From NCBI RefSeq assembly GCF_050908995.1, contig NC_135118.1:17431501-17495500 (forward strand): a stretch of 64,000 bases of DNA. Reading direction: 5' to 3'. The first letter of the stretch is position 1, and every line of letters starts with the position of its first letter. This stretch comes from Andrena cerasifolii (lineage: Eukaryota > Arthropoda > Insecta > Hymenoptera > Andrenidae). Under the pieces are notes generated by a model, which had not been told where the DNA came from, searched no databases, and saw nothing but the letters and a program-made list of their open reading frames with translations. Both the position numbers and the translations under genes were made by a program. Below, piece after piece: positions 46,811 through 60,530 of this stretch.

Positions 46811-48942
46811 TCATTGTTTCTCTAAAAGAAGAGCTGAGTATGCGGTCAAGCGTGGTGTTACATTCGAATAGACCTTACGGCTGTATAAAATCAATCGTAG
46901 AGCGAAGACCGTCGCAGTTTTCCATCCAGAGAAGTTTAAAAATTTCGTGTTGAAGAGTTACTGGCACTTTTGATTTTTGTTTACTAGATAAATTAAAATA
47001 AATTTATGTGCAAGTTAATATTTGTTAAAATAACTTTCCTTTTCACTTCTGAAATAATAGTTCCAAAGGTTTTATAATTAAATTATTTTTACATTTCTTT
47101 TAAAAGTATTACCCACATCTATAGTATAAAACTGGGCACTTGGATACTTCCGAAATGTCTTGTTTTCCTGTGAGCCGAATAGCTTTTTCATTTTCTGATT
47201 CTGTAAGGTCCAATTAAGATTTCTAGCGGCGTCCAAAGTTTATTTTACCATCGGACTTTTCGCTAGCAGGAAAACACACATTAGGCACCCGGGTTTGCCC
47301 CACTTTCCCCTACCAATGACAGCTTCCTTGGAATTATCATTCTTCTACCCGTGTTCTTTCAACGAATTAAGTAAGCATATCCAATTTTGTCCAACCACTA
47401 TCGAGCCAATAAATAATACCGGCAATCCAGCAGGTAAATGAGGAAGTATTTACCTCAGCTGCAATAACGATGCCAGAGCAAAGTACAGCTGTATGCCATC
47501 ATGAATTCAACCTTCAGCAAAATAACGCTTGAAATATATGACATTAATATCGGTTCTGCAAATATTACCCCGCTCTGCAGTATGATTTATTCCATCCATG
47601 TGTACAGCTGCGAGCTGGCGACAACGAATGTTTCCTTTAAAAATGGGGAATACTGCGCGCAAGACAAAACTACTTACACTGCGTTCCACATTAGAGCGTA
47701 CTCGTTTCGCGCCAGGATACACTGTTGATTGGTAGCAAACCAGCACGGAAGGTGCTACGACCAATCGCGAAAGTGCCACGACCAATCGCGTGTGTCAGAT
47801 CCGTGGGAGCTGCGCAGATCGGTCGCAAATCGGTAGGGGCGTTGGTACGCTCTTATATGGAACGCAGTGTTGCTACAACTCCGGAGCAGTCAAATGGTAC
47901 GTCAAATAAGACGTACGTTTCTGTGAACTATGTCCTGTGTTCTCTACCCGAATCGGGTCAAAATCGCCACCACATGTTACCACACACCCCACGCAGATGA
48001 ATTATTTTCCAACCCTTCGTTTGCGACGAAGCGAAAAAGCGCTCGCAATATCCCAGAAGCACCCTCGCTCTCTAGAAAAACTAGTTATCAGCGTAGCGAT
48101 AGCGTTCGTTTGTGCGGAGATTCTCGATGATCCGTGTAAAGCTTCCCTTTCAGGGTAGGTACCCTGTAATATATATGTACGTGATCGTCGCGATTCACTC
48201 TAATGCGAACGTGGAAATATTTTTGTACCAACGATTCGTAAGAAGGTTCTCAAACGCTTTACGAACAGTTCGTGCGATATATGCGATCAGCTTTTTGAAC
48301 GGAACCACTGGCATTTGTGGGTGTTGATGTTGGCTTTTGACCATTGGCATAGATGGCTGTACCAGGTTCCAGCATCCACGAAAATTTACGAGCTTCGAGT
48401 GATTTCGAAGAGTGTTGTGGGAAATATGCTGATTTTGAAAATGGACGACTTAAATGATAATTATTATGAACTTTGTATTTCGGCTGGTATTAGTGTAGCA
48501 GAAATTGAATGAATAAATATTTTTATCCGTACAAGTGTTTCATTTGTATTTTAAAATGTCCCTTTTTTGAAGAAGCTCCGATTTCCCAGGTGCATTAAAC
48601 GTCACGGAACATACGGTATATTTGCACAAAATATTTCTCTGTTTTTTGTCAAACAAAAGCAGTCTCTGTGAGAATAGGTGCGACACATTGTGCACGAGAA
48701 CACGCGGCGAGTGTGCAAGGCACAAATATCGCTGGACAGAACAGCTCGGATTCCCAACGCCTCTTGGGTGCGCTTCGAATTGTATTCAGGAAAAATTTCA
48801 CCAATAAATCCGTAAAAAGTGGTCGCAATCGACTGTGCTAATTGATTCTGTGTGGAAAAATTAATATGAATTAATAGACGTGAACATTCTTTATCAGATG
48901 CAATTGATACTGAAATTCATGGATTTTCTAGTAATGGCTACT
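46811..48942. other. No gene supported
   Basis: Overlapping plus frames at 47725-48158 lie in CpG-richer DNA. A 65-codon plus frame ends at 48512, followed by AATAAA near 48513, but it has no recognisable domain or acceptor. Confidence 0.35.
47727..47790. repeat. CCAAT-bearing 21-bp duplication
   Basis: GTGCTACGACCAATCGCG (from 47752) and GTGCCACGACCAATCGCG (from 47773) are 21 bp apart. An inverted copy of the core (GATTGG) lies at 47727-47732. CAGCAC and GTGCT between them can pair. This could be a small regulatory cluster or simple duplication. Confidence 0.6.
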
Positions 48943-49602
48943 TTAACGGGGGAATCCTATTTTATGGGCTAAAAACAGCAAAAACTGGGATTTTTAACGA
49001 TGCTTGTATACATCTTTGATGAAATGGCAGTTCTTTTTTTTCTTCATTTTTAATAATAAATCTAGGAGTTAGGCATGATATTTAGCTTCTAGGTAATCTG
49101 AAATAGAAAAATAAAACTGCGTTTTACTTTATACACAGTTATGAAGCTTCAGTTTGATGAACCAGAATACCGATAAGTTATAAATACACTTCTTTTGTTA
49201 CATAAGAAAATTGGCGCAAAACTGGATAGCGAAAGTTAAAGGTTCAGACCCTTTAATTTGAAAACTCGCCACACTCCTCAATTAACTTTTTGGTTTTATT
49301 CTGCTGCACCAAACTAAAGCTGTGTATGTATAAAGTAAAACGCCGTTTCATATTTCTATTCCGGATTACCTGGAAGATAAATATCATGCACACCAGCGGG
49401 CGACGAATTTTGCGCGGTGCGTTGGTGGATCATGCATAACCCCTATGTTTATTATTAAAACTTAATAATAAAATAACTGCAGCTTCTGCAAAGGTGAATA
49501 AAAACATGGTCCAAATTTCAGATAAATCGAATCACTTATCTCTTAAAAAAAGATCCCAAATTTTACTATGTTTCTAAAATCCAAAATAGAATTCCCCCTT
49601 AA
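48943..49602. mobile_element. TTAA-flanked palindromic MITE (GGGGGAAT type)
   Basis: The left end is TTAACGGGGGAATCCTATTT. The right end inverted is TTAAGGGGGAATTCTATTTT. The arms mirror each other far inward: CTAGGTAATCTGAAATAGAA (about 49091) against its inverse near 49370, and CTGCGTTTTACTTTATAC against its inverse near 49340. The right arm carries about 45 extra bases around 49390-49440 between two GCATGAT words, itself with a small CACCA hairpin. Confidence 0.85.
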
Positions 49603-49689
49603 GTGTCGATATCCTCGATATGTTTCAAGTTTTGGAGGAGTATTCAGGTTATACTTCCGCAGGGGAAAAAATCGACAGACCGAACGGCT

Positions 49690-49758
49690 GGGGCTGGGAT
49701 TCGAGCTCGAATCTCTCGTTTGCCAGATGACTGCACCAATTAATTGAGCTATCTCGCC
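49690..49758 (-). ncRNA. tRNA-derived SINE head or tRNA pseudogene
   Basis: On the minus strand GGCGAGATAGCTCAATTAAT starts like a tRNA: 7-nt acceptor, TA, then a GCTC D-stem. It includes an A box (TAGCTCAATTAATTGG) and, 30 nt on, a B-box-like GCTCGAATCC (49697-49706). The 3' acceptor strand that should pair with GGCGAGA is absent; the sequence continues CCAGCC... instead. It is therefore not a working tRNA, and a SINE with a pol III promoter is the best reading. The body probably runs to about 49603, next to the end of the preceding MITE. Confidence 0.6.
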
Positions 49759-49770
49759 TGTCGTCGAGTC

Positions 49771-52269
49771 TTTTCTCTCTAAAAAGTCTGATATTCGAAA
49801 TGGCTGGCCGAGCTGTACGCGGCTGCGTAGAAAGCTCAGACTAAGGAATAGCCGAGCGTAGAGGCACGGCGGCGAATTCTTTGCAGCTGTCGATGGATTC
49901 GTAAGCGGACGCAAGCGAAAAGGAAAAGTAGTTCAATCATAATGGATAGTGGCTGCCCTGTGAACACGTGGCTCAACTACAGCCTATACCTGTCGCGACT
50001 TATAACGAATTAAAGTAGGCGATCATGCAGTGTCCGTCTGGTTTAATTCACGCTGTTATGTGTTTGCGCCAGTTTCCCACGGAAAGTCGTAATGTAGGAA
50101 ATGTTAACTTCTAACAACGATACGCTTCGATTAGGTATTCATTAAATTGATTGCCCACTTGAAAAGGCGAGCATACGCTACGGAATAGAAGCCAGTGGCT
50201 GGAACGATGCACTTGTTAATTAAAACGAAATTCACGCCAGAATGAACATACGCGCATCCACTAATAAAACTTTTACATTTGCATATGCATGGAATATTTG
50301 ATCAGCTTATTCAAACAGACATATTATGCTTCGCGTTACTCTCCTACAAATGTAACAAGAATACCATACACGTAATTATGAGTGAACTTATAACACACTT
50401 GAAGCCTGAATTCCTCCGGCTTCCTTAGACTCGAGCAGCTCACCCGACAATGGGATTAAAGCAAACTATTTTCTCCCACATGATAAATGCAAATGGCCAT
50501 GCTACACATTCTCCCGCGCGATATACGAATAATTCCCGCATTATTTTTCTCATTTGCCCGTTGTAAATGTTTTCGCTGTTCCGCGCTACGAACTTCTCCA
50601 CTCTTAACGTTTACCCCGACAAATTGGCACGTCAATTAACATACAAATAGTGCGCGCCGTCTTCCTACCCGCTGAAAACGTTCCCTTTCGCGGCGACGCG
50701 AAAGAATTCACCTTCGGAAAACGTAGCAGCCGCGCGGCTGGAATTCTAACGAATTCCGAGTTGCAAATTTCCATCTGACGGCGCCGGTGTTGGTGAGCTT
50801 TGAACGTTCTCGAATCAGCCGCTCCCCCTGCGATCATGTCGCTTTATTTTCAACCGGGTTCCGGCATTTTAATTGCATTTTTAACGCGATTCCGGGTGTC
50901 GGGAGCGTCTGCGCCGCTCGAGGAAAGTTTGAAGGGCGCCAGCACTGATAGAGCGAACGATCGCTCCTTATCGATCTAACCCGAGGACTCAAGCGCGTCT
51001 CTCTTCCCAATTCGCTGCTTCGTGTATTCTCACCTCGCCTTTTATTTACGCAGGGTCTTGGAAGCGTAGCGATGGCCAATCAGAAAATTAATTTCCATAA
51101 TATTGGAAACGCGTTTCTCCTCGAGTTCCGAATGGAGGGTGGCTTCTGCTGTTTAGAAAAGCGAAATGAGCTCCTGCAACATTGGGGGTCTTCAATATGC
51201 TTCGAATCACTTTGAATATTATTAGAATTCTACAAATGTTATGTTTCGGCGGTGCTTCAAAGGTTCAGTAGCTCTTAGAAGCCTCTATGGCTTGCGTACG
51301 AGTTTTTCGCTGATATTGATATCAGCACGGGGACGGAAAATGAAGTCGCCGATGCAACGGGCAAGCTATTGCAGTCCACGCAACATGCAACACCGCGACC
51401 ATCGATCATTTCTCTCCGCTGCGGTACCAATTGACAGTATCACTCGCGCACGTTCAATGAACGTCAAACCAAAATGTTTCCTGGCCACTCTTTTTATCTT
51501 TTACTTCGCGCGCACCGCCAGCTTCCAATATAAGAGAACCCGACGGCTTCATAAATAATGTATGTATGTATATTCGTGGGTCGTGGACACGATATATGGA
51601 AACCAACGCCGACGAATATCCATCGATAGTGCATCCGCTCGATACCGTGCCGCCAGTAGCGCGATGTTGGTTAGCCAGCTTTGCGTAAGCCCGGACTCGC
51701 TCAAGTGTCTGTCTGACGTAAGTGCCGACTAGAAGCTACTTCCGCAGCATATTACTCATCACCGTTTCGGCTTTCCGTTCCGAGGTCTGCGAATACAAAT
51801 TCGTTTGCGCGAGTTTCACTTACTCGTCCATTAGCCGAAGCCAACCTCTCCTCGCTAATTAATCACCGTTACTGAATATTGCGCAGCGACCCCGGGGCAA
51901 AAGCAGAGAAAACGCGCGCAAAGCTCATAGGACACCAGTCATTAGTCAAGTGACACTTGAGACTCAATCAAAGCACGTCATCTCGATTTACCTTAGTAGT
52001 CGTAACTCGTGATTCGTCAAGAAACAGTCTCAGATATATATGTCTCATCGGTAAAAGATAATGGATCTGCATTCTCCTACCTCGGGGGTAACAGTAATTC
52101 GTGTTTCGCGTCAATTTTAATAAAGAAGTCTCGCGCGTCGACGGAAGACTACTCGAGAAGGGGCCATTAATTACCCTCGTGTTTCTTATTTTCTATTTTC
52201 GACCCCTTACTCACGACCTCGAATCGGGTGATTGACACAGAAGCAATTTCACGGATCACGGCCTCTTGT
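49771..52269. other. No gene supported
   Basis: CpG-richer patches at 50600-51080 and 51240-51560 open frames up to 105 codons on one or both strands. No recognised product or splice pair. Confidence 0.35.
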
Positions 52270-52291
52270 TCTCTCTCTCTCTCTCTCTCTT
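52270..52291. repeat. (CT)n microsatellite
   Basis: About eleven CT units. Confidence 0.95.
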
Positions 52292-55200
52292 TCCCGCGTG
52301 CACAGGCACGTAATCATCGGAAGCACCTCCCTCTCGAGTACCCTTTTTCGAGGACGGGAGTAATGCTCTTGCAAGGTCCGACCGCCGCTTACACCAAGAG
52401 AATAGGAGAACGGCATTGCAGGCTTATTCGAAACGCGTTCGACACCCTGGCGCGATAGTGTCCGATGCACGTGATTATTTTCATCGAATAGCTGATTGTT
52501 AGACTTCAAAGTAAAATATAGAATAATATATTTATTAACAATAATTGATGTCCATGTTACAATAGTAAAATACAACTTTGCTAGCTACAACTGTTGCGTG
52601 ATACTATGTCTCTGTACTATGGAGGCTTTGTGCAGACTGAACGGAAAAAACCGTCGCCTCCGCATCCTCCCCTGTGTCCCTAGAAACAGGCCGAAAAAGG
52701 TCGAGGAAAAACCCCAGGCGCCAAGAGGCCCAACGGTCCCCAACTGCTATCCTGCGTGTAGATATCGTTGCATTCCAACGCTGATGAAACTACGTTGAGA
52801 TGGTAATGATAATCCGCGATAATGAGTAGGTACGCGGTTTTACGACGAAGTGAGAAGAAGAGGAAGGGAAAAGCAACAGAAATTTCGACCATTTCTGATT
52901 GGAAATATGTATATGTAATTATAATGTCGTGCGTAGGTTTGTCGATGGAATTTGCACACTGCAATTCGAGATACCCAATAGACGAATCATTTCGAGCATT
53001 TCACTCGTAGCTACATAGCTTTAGCTTCGCCTATTAATTGCCTATGATCCTCTGCATCTTTGCTTTAGTGTATTTAACTGCAACTACGTTCCCAGGAACG
53101 TACGCAGCGGCACGAGGGAAATTCATTTCTACGAACAGCTATGGGATTGAGTAATATCGCTCTGTCGCATAAACGACGGAACTTTCGACCCGTTCGTTGA
53201 CGAGCGAATCGAATCAATTTGATTGCAGCGATAACTCGGAAATTTTCTCTCAACGATTTCGTGGCTGGTTAAATAACGCGAATAACACCAATTGAATGTT
53301 TACAAGGCGTCTGGCAAAGTATATTTTTATTCGTATAACGACCTCAATTAATCGTTTTGACACTTTTATGCGCACCGTGCGAGTAATTCAAACATTTTGG
53401 TATGCAAACGTAGAGAAAGGTCTGCTTTGTTACGAAGTGATGTTAAACAATGGGTTGCAGAATAAAATTCGCCGCGATCGCTGTATATTTCCGGTTATAA
53501 CGTTGTTAAATGGGAGGAGATTTCGTGATAAAGCTGACTGCAGTCGCGGTAATTCGCCAGGTAGGTATGCAATGTGGCTCTCGTTTCGCTGGCAATTTTT
53601 GCGCGTTGCAGATATTCACGCCAACCCGTGGATATCCGTTCCCATTTCGCGCGGTTCAAAGCGACTGCGGCATAATGAACGTTAGTCAGAAGGTGTAGCT
53701 TAATTAATCCCAGCGTTTGGCATTAACAACATTGCTGTTCTGCGTGCGCGTACAATGGGAACCGCGGATCACGTGCTGTTCAGTTAATCTACCTAGCATT
53801 AATCACTTAGTCCACAAATTTTAAAACGATTCTCGTTTGCTAAGTGCATCGGACCAGTTCCTTCCAGAGACATATGTGGCACGGAAATGGAAAGCGAGCA
53901 AAGATGGATATACCGCGTAGCTGCAATTAAAATTCTCTGAATAACGTTCAACAGTGCTCGAGGTACTCGATAAGACCATTTATAGTCTGTCTAGCGACAT
54001 TGTGCTTCGTCTACGGTATCCCTGTAATTACTGTTCCCAGATTATGTTACGAGTACCTCGAGGATTATTAATTGCACTTACTAACTACTTACAATTGCTA
54101 TCGGTAAGTGCAAATTGGTTCCCGGCTCTTGTACTCTATCTGTTTCAAGTGCAAAAATTCTCGTCGGCGTTAAATAATTCATTGGAAGGCAGGGTAGGGA
54201 TCGGAAGTCCTTCCGAACTTTCGTGTTTCCTTCGAGTTCTTCGCAAATGCAAAGAACGCCGATCGGATCGAGGCGAGCAGGGGAAAAGCGCTGCGAGGGT
54301 ATTCGTTTTAACATTCTGATCGCGCTGAGATGGCAGATAAATCGGATTAAGGTTATGTTCCAGGGACCTTATAGGGAGCACACCCTTAAAACGTCGGCTT
54401 CGACCTGCGATCGATATAGGTCGTGCCACATGACAACTCACCTGCAAGATGGCACGGACGTTCTCCCTTTAAACCACTATTTTCGAGGGGCCAAAGAAAC
54501 GAGAAGTTCGCGCGACGAGGATGTGAGCGCAATTTACGAAAACCCGCAGCATTTCTGCTTGCTTGTCGCGTAAACGCCGTGTCTGAGACTCGCGTCGCGA
54601 TCCCCTTTTCTTTTTCTAATCGTTACAGTGGATGTCTGAAATCACTTCATTCGAATTGTTTAAAGAAGAAGTTTAGAAAGACCCTCTGCGTTTAAACAGA
54701 TTCGGAGCCTTATCGTTTGTCTGATTTCCATATCGAGGTCCACGTCACGTTCATAATCGATTAGTCTCCCTATCGTAACAAAATCTAGGCGAATATAAGT
54801 CTCATCTATAATATTGAAACGAAAGAAAAAGTGGCAAAAGAACAGGGCAGTTTTTTTCACAAGCCTCTTTATAATTAGATGAAATAATTTCAGGTCGAAC
54901 AGACTTGAACAGCAGCGGCAAGGTGGAACTTTAACTACCGATAATTTAAGCAACGACACCACGCGCCATTTAATGCTTGTTTCTTTGTGCGGGGAGGGTT
55001 TTATGTCGTTGAAAGTTGCCGTCTAAAAGCGTCAGGCGCCACTTTAACGGCTCTGTAAATTTCACGTGAGCCTGCACGCGAGCGCAGAGTGCCATCTTGA
55101 GGGCGCCTTTGAGGAAAGCTATTAAATAATTGCTCGCGCAGTTTAAAAGGGGTTATCGCGGAGATTCGCGACGTCACAATCTACAGCTCGGAGCTAAGCT

Positions 55201-56680
55201 CGCCGGCGAGTGTCGTCAAAGTGACGACAGCCATCGCGTTTCTCGTTATAACTTGGTAAATTCAACGTTTACCGGTTTCAAAAGTTATGGGGATGGTATC
55301 GCGACGTCGAGGAACGAGTTGGACGATCGGCTTACTGCACAGAAACGGAAATTCGCGATTGTCGAGCGTCAAGCGTGAAGCTCCAGGCTCGAAAGTCCCT
55401 CGCAAATATCGCGATTCGTCGAACACACTTGCTAAACATTCGGGTCGATTAAAATAGGTGCAACATTCGTCGATAAATGAAGTGAAATGTTTCGTAATTA
55501 CGAGGGAAATGTTCCCAACGTTTTTAATTTAATTGTAAGAAGACTCGTTCCCTTCTTTGTATTCGGATAACTTCTTTCACGTCAAAGGTAATATTACCAA
55601 GAGGGAGGCACATCGAGTGTTGATCAAAGAGGGGATCGTTTCATGCCCCGCTCCTAGTGACATAATTCCACCCTCGGACCTTTTGTAAATACTGTGTTCC
55701 AATGGAGTTATTAAATTCGACGTCTCCTTGCGCGTTACACACGTACAGAGGTGATATCGATTAAATAGATCTACACTTCCATTGTGTACAAGTATTAATA
55801 ACAATTGGCAGTGAAATGCGAAAAGGCAAAGGCCAAGAGTGAATATAAAATAATGGTATTCGATGCTGTGTCCTTTAAATCTCTGTAACTTTTACATACG
55901 AAGTGCAAAGAAACAAAACGAGTTGTGTTGAACGTGAATTTAATACGAGCCATTTAAATTAGTTACAGAACCGTGGTCGAACTAAACCCCATTGTCCTTA
56001 ATTTCCAAACAATGTGAAAATATGCACGCGTGATCCCGAACAGCCAAGGTCATTTGCTTCGAAAAATCCACCTTGCTAAAGATCCACCGTAAATCTGGTC
56101 AATTAATTAATCTTCTCCCCTCAATGATTAAACGCGGTGTGCAGCGCGGAATAACGAGCCCGCGGGCTTCGTAATCTCGACGTTTCGTGCTCGTTGAATG
56201 AATTAAGAGCGAATAAAGGGAGTTTCTTTCGCAGTCACATTTAGCCTCAATTACCTTGTGTACTTGCGATGAGACTGTAGCTCGAACGAGAGAAATGTAG
56301 CGATAGATTCGTCCGGCGATCACGTTTGACGGTTCCAGTTACTGAGATCCTAATCGCAAAGGAAGAGACACGCTCTAGTGCTCATGCTTCACCATAAACG
56401 ATGCTTAACAATCGCGCCTTCGCGACACTCAAAACCCGGCTTTTTATCGCTGGAACGAAAAGGGGGGATGGATATCTCGTGCAGGGTGAGCTCGCATCGG
56501 GGTGCAGCACGCGATATTAAAAAGTTACGAAGGAACTTTTCGTTCAACGTTCGAATTACCCAAGTTACTGTTCCCTTTTTTTTTTCTTCACTTTGCCCGT
56601 CTCTTGTTTCAATTTAGGTCACGTCGACGTCTTAGAACCGAACTTGCGAAGGCAATGTTAGAAATATCTAAAAGTGTAAC
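52292..56680. other. No gene supported
   Basis: Frames up to 129 codons occur in CpG-richer DNA (53296-53685, 54145-54573, 55130-55378). A strong minus donor (CTTGCAG|GTGAGTT) lies near 54441 with a stop a few codons upstream in the only long frame, so it could at best end a 5' UTR exon. A plus frame (56502-56804) reads through TTTCAATTTAG at 56616 into the arm of the next MITE. Confidence 0.35.
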
Positions 56681-57412
56681 AGGCAGCCGAAAAGAGACGA
56701 ATGTTTGTGACTTTTTTTCTGAAAAAGCCGAAGCATATATTCTTACAGAACTTTTTGCACATAAAAGAGCAACATTTAAAGAAGATTTGGTAATTTTTTC
56801 GTAGAAATTTATTTACGTTTATAATAAAGTAACAACCGACATCTAAGAAGCCTTTTTAAAAATTTGGTTTTGCAGTGAGCATTACCATTCGGAACCAGGT
56901 TATCTAAAATCAAAAAACAAAACAGATTTCGTTAATATATTAATGTATCCTAAGATTGGCCGAGGGATTTTTCCGAAATATTAATTTAAACCAAAATGGC
57001 GGCTATTTGAAGTCGAAATCCCGATTTTTTTCGCGTGATTTTGCACGAAAAAATCAGAATTTCAATTTCTAATAGCCGCCATTTTGTTTAAATTAATATT
57101 TCAGAAAATTGCCTCCGTCAATCTGAGGATACATTAATATATTAACGAAATCCTTTTTGTATTTTTATTTTAAATAATCTGGTTCCGAATAGCAGTGCTC
57201 AGCCAAAGCAAATTTTTAAAAAGGCTCCTTGGATGTGGGTTGTTATTTTATTATAAAAGTAAATATTAATCTTCGAAAAAATTACCAAATGTTCTTTAAA
57301 TGTTGCTCTTTGAAGCGCCAAAAGTTTTGTAAAAACGTGCGCTTCCGTTTCTTAAAAAAAATTCACAAATATTCGCCTCTTTTCGGTCGCCTGACTACGT
57401 ACAACCCCTTAA
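56681..57412. mobile_element. TTAA-type palindromic MITE with degraded left end
   Basis: The right end inverted is TTAAGGGGTTGTACGTAGTC. The left arm matches from (G)GCAGCCGAAAAGAG (56683) inward: GAGCAACATTTAAAGAA, TTTGGTAATTTTTTCG and AATAGCCGCCATTTTG with their inverses, centred near 57035. The first 20 or so left-end bases, including TTAAGGGG, are missing or mutated. The plus frame ending at 56804 lies largely in this arm and is probably not a gene. Confidence 0.75.
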
Positions 57413-60400
57413 AATAGCTCTCCAGCGAGGAGATAGTTTTCATGACAAACATTGACAAATTGATAAACGTTCGGTGGATTGAAATACTGGGATTGTTTAT
57501 GAACCATATTTGAACTCGATATTTTAAAGAGGAAAATATAGAGAGCTTGCTACATCGGAGCAATAAAAACCATTTACTATTATAAGAGAAACAACGTGAA
57601 ACCTCGGGACGTGAAACTCTAAAACCTTATACTCTCCATAAAACACCGTGGTACGTTTAAAAATGAATCCTCAACAATTCCACGATGCAAACCCGCGAAG
57701 CGTACGTCACAAAGCGAAAACAACAATCGACGATGAAAGAGGGACGATTATAATTCGCGATTTCCTTTCACGTTAACACGGGGCACGCCCGATAAATCGT
57801 CGACTCGTATCACTAGCTTGGCCGCTCGGCCGCGTTCCCATCGCGACTTCCTTGACGTTTGCTCTTGCCCTCGCCACGACAGCACGCTCTGACGCGGACA
57901 TGGCAAACGTAGAACAGGAAAAAGGAATTCACTGTGGCGGCGGCAAATGGAAAATGTGTATTCGCGGACCACAGGGGCAGGGCATGCGTCGGACATCGGC
58001 ATCTCCGTTACGTTAAATTAATTTCCACGTCGGCTATTTTCGCGACAATGCAGAGCTCCATTGCGCGAGTCGTTTCGCCGCGATCGCTTTAAAAGTGACC
58101 GGGGTAGCAATTACTATCGCCTTCCATCTACCCTCTCGCGATGAAATTGCTGAGATCTGTTGGCCATGAAATATGGCGCGCCGCTACCTTTGCCGTTATC
58201 CTCATTCAGAATATTTCATTCTGCCTCGTGCAAAAGAGCCTCTGAAAAATGTATCCTCTGTCGGATTTGAGGATGAATGGCACCTCGGAAATCGTCCAAT
58301 GTCTCTGGTTTAGTTTCACATCCGAGACTCGCGAGCAGTTAGATGTCGCGATATATATTCGCTGGATTAAGCGGTAAAGAGAAGGATTTAGAGTGGCGAA
58401 TTAGTTGTGGCTATAATAAACGGACATTCGAGAGCCTGATTACGGTAATTTCTGGACTTAACAGTTGAAGGATTTCCTATCTACAGAGTGTACGCGTAAA
58501 AAGGAGACGGAAGAGTAAAAACATGGGGGGGTGGAAAGTGTGCCGTTTCTAGAAAATGTGATTGACAAATATGTGAAGCTCTTAACAACTATTCAAACTC
58601 GTACAGCATTTAACCTGCCAAATCTGGAATTTCGCGAGTTCTGGCAGAGAGGGATTTTCCCCCTCGGCGTTCCTGATAGCGCTTAGGACGAGATTCGCAC
58701 GAAAAATACAGAAGAATGTTGAAAAGGGTCCCAAGGGTAAGTAACAGCTTTCCTCTATTCTTTCCCGCGGGGTCAACGAGAGATTACAGCAGCATCGGAA
58801 TCGAAAGTCGAGCAATGCCGCGGAAGTCGAAGATCGATCGATATACTACAGCCACGTACCTTTTTTTTTTTGCGGTGCTCTTGTGCGTTTCTAGCGAACA
58901 CTTGATAAATTATTCGTCGTAATTGCTTCATAGCGAGGCTGGCTTAAAAGCAAGTTTTACCATGATATCGACTATAACGCGATCCAGCTGCGATCTGAAC
59001 GCAACGGGTAATTCAGTTAACATCGCTCGCGAGTGCTTAAATATTGATTGTTCTAACAAACGACGTTTCGCGTAGGCGTTATTGCAGGTTTCGAATAAAC
59101 ACAGCTGCTCCGATGAGCACTGTGACGTCCATCGGGGTGGCTTAGTTTGTAACAATTAACGTTGATTATTGTTGAATTTTACCCGCTCGTCGCATTAGCA
59201 CCCCCAGCTATTACACTCGTGACGCGGCGATGCGCGCGAATTAATTCACCGTTAATTAAGCAACAAATTTCTATTCATTCCACTGTATCCTTACAGAGTT
59301 GCAAGGTCCACTTGTTCGGAGAGATTAATAAGGATGGCTCCCGAAATGTTCAGTGTTAATTTGGGGGAAACTTCGCGTATTTGTAGCGTCAGCAGAGTTA
59401 AGGGATAAGTATTGCTTTTAATCGCGGAGACAGCAGTTTAAGGAACGAAACTTTGGAGGGTGTAATTAACCCCAGGAACTCTCTGACCTTACATTTTCAT
59501 TCGTGCCTTGAATACTTCTTGCGCAGTAATTTATCGTAATATTCAGTCTGCGAGGTGTGAATGAAGTTCTGAATTAACACGAATATTACACGACAGGTGG
59601 ACATCACTTCGGGCTTGAATTCAGCGCACAGAAACACAACAATAAAAGGAGTTCGTATATTCTGTCATGACCCCATTCTTCTGTTACTGTCGTTTCTGCA
59701 TTGTTACCAGGCATTTTCAATTCATAATGTCCTTATCGAGGGGGCAGCCTGAAATTATTCATACAGAACTGCAAAAGCGTTTAATGAACAGTCGCCGCGA
59801 TTATATACGAGATACCTACGATGTGTCGAATGCAAACGCGAAAACGATTGAAACCCGAAAAACAATGGTGTTCGGAAACAGGGTCAGATACAACAAATGT
59901 TTGCATAAGCTTCTTTCAATCTTTACTCTTTTATACGCTAAATGCATTTTCGATATTATATCCGCATAAATTCAACGTCGGATCTTTGAATGTACCTGAA
60001 CTTCGCAAATTCCATTAAATTGAATTGGAAAAATCTTCGCGTGGAAGGTACTCGTTAATAAATCTACGGTTTTTTTTATAGATTTAGCAGTCAAGGGCCG
60101 AAATTCCTCGCGGAATAATTTATTTTTACTAAATGGAGAGGAGCAGCCGCGCTGATTACGCGCTCCCTCGTTTCAGCACCGATTTCGCTACGTACTCTTC
60201 CATTGTTCGCCGTATTTTCCCCAATAAACGGTTCATTAGCATCGATTTCGATGGCTGTAAGGAAGATATTGGAAAGTGCATAGCGTCGTGGTTTTGATAT
60301 TAAGCTGACCGTGGTTATCCAGAAAAAATCGGGACGTCCGACCTATTCGTGGAGATTTTTATCGCGGCACAGGTTGTCTGCTTTACTTTTATCGCGCGTA

Positions 60401-60530
60401 ACTTCTTCCTCTTCATTTTTCTCCCATATCATCGCCGGATCTTCATAGAATACGAAACACCTGCCACCTGCCAGTTAACACATTACAGGCCCACCAATGG
60501 AACACAATGAAATGTTCACGAACAGACGGG
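57413..60530. other. No gene supported
   Basis: Frames do not exceed 100 codons. A CpG-rich patch lies at 57740-58100. A CCCAAG|GGTAAG donor-like site lies near 58737. T12 lies at 58860-58871. Confidence 0.35.
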
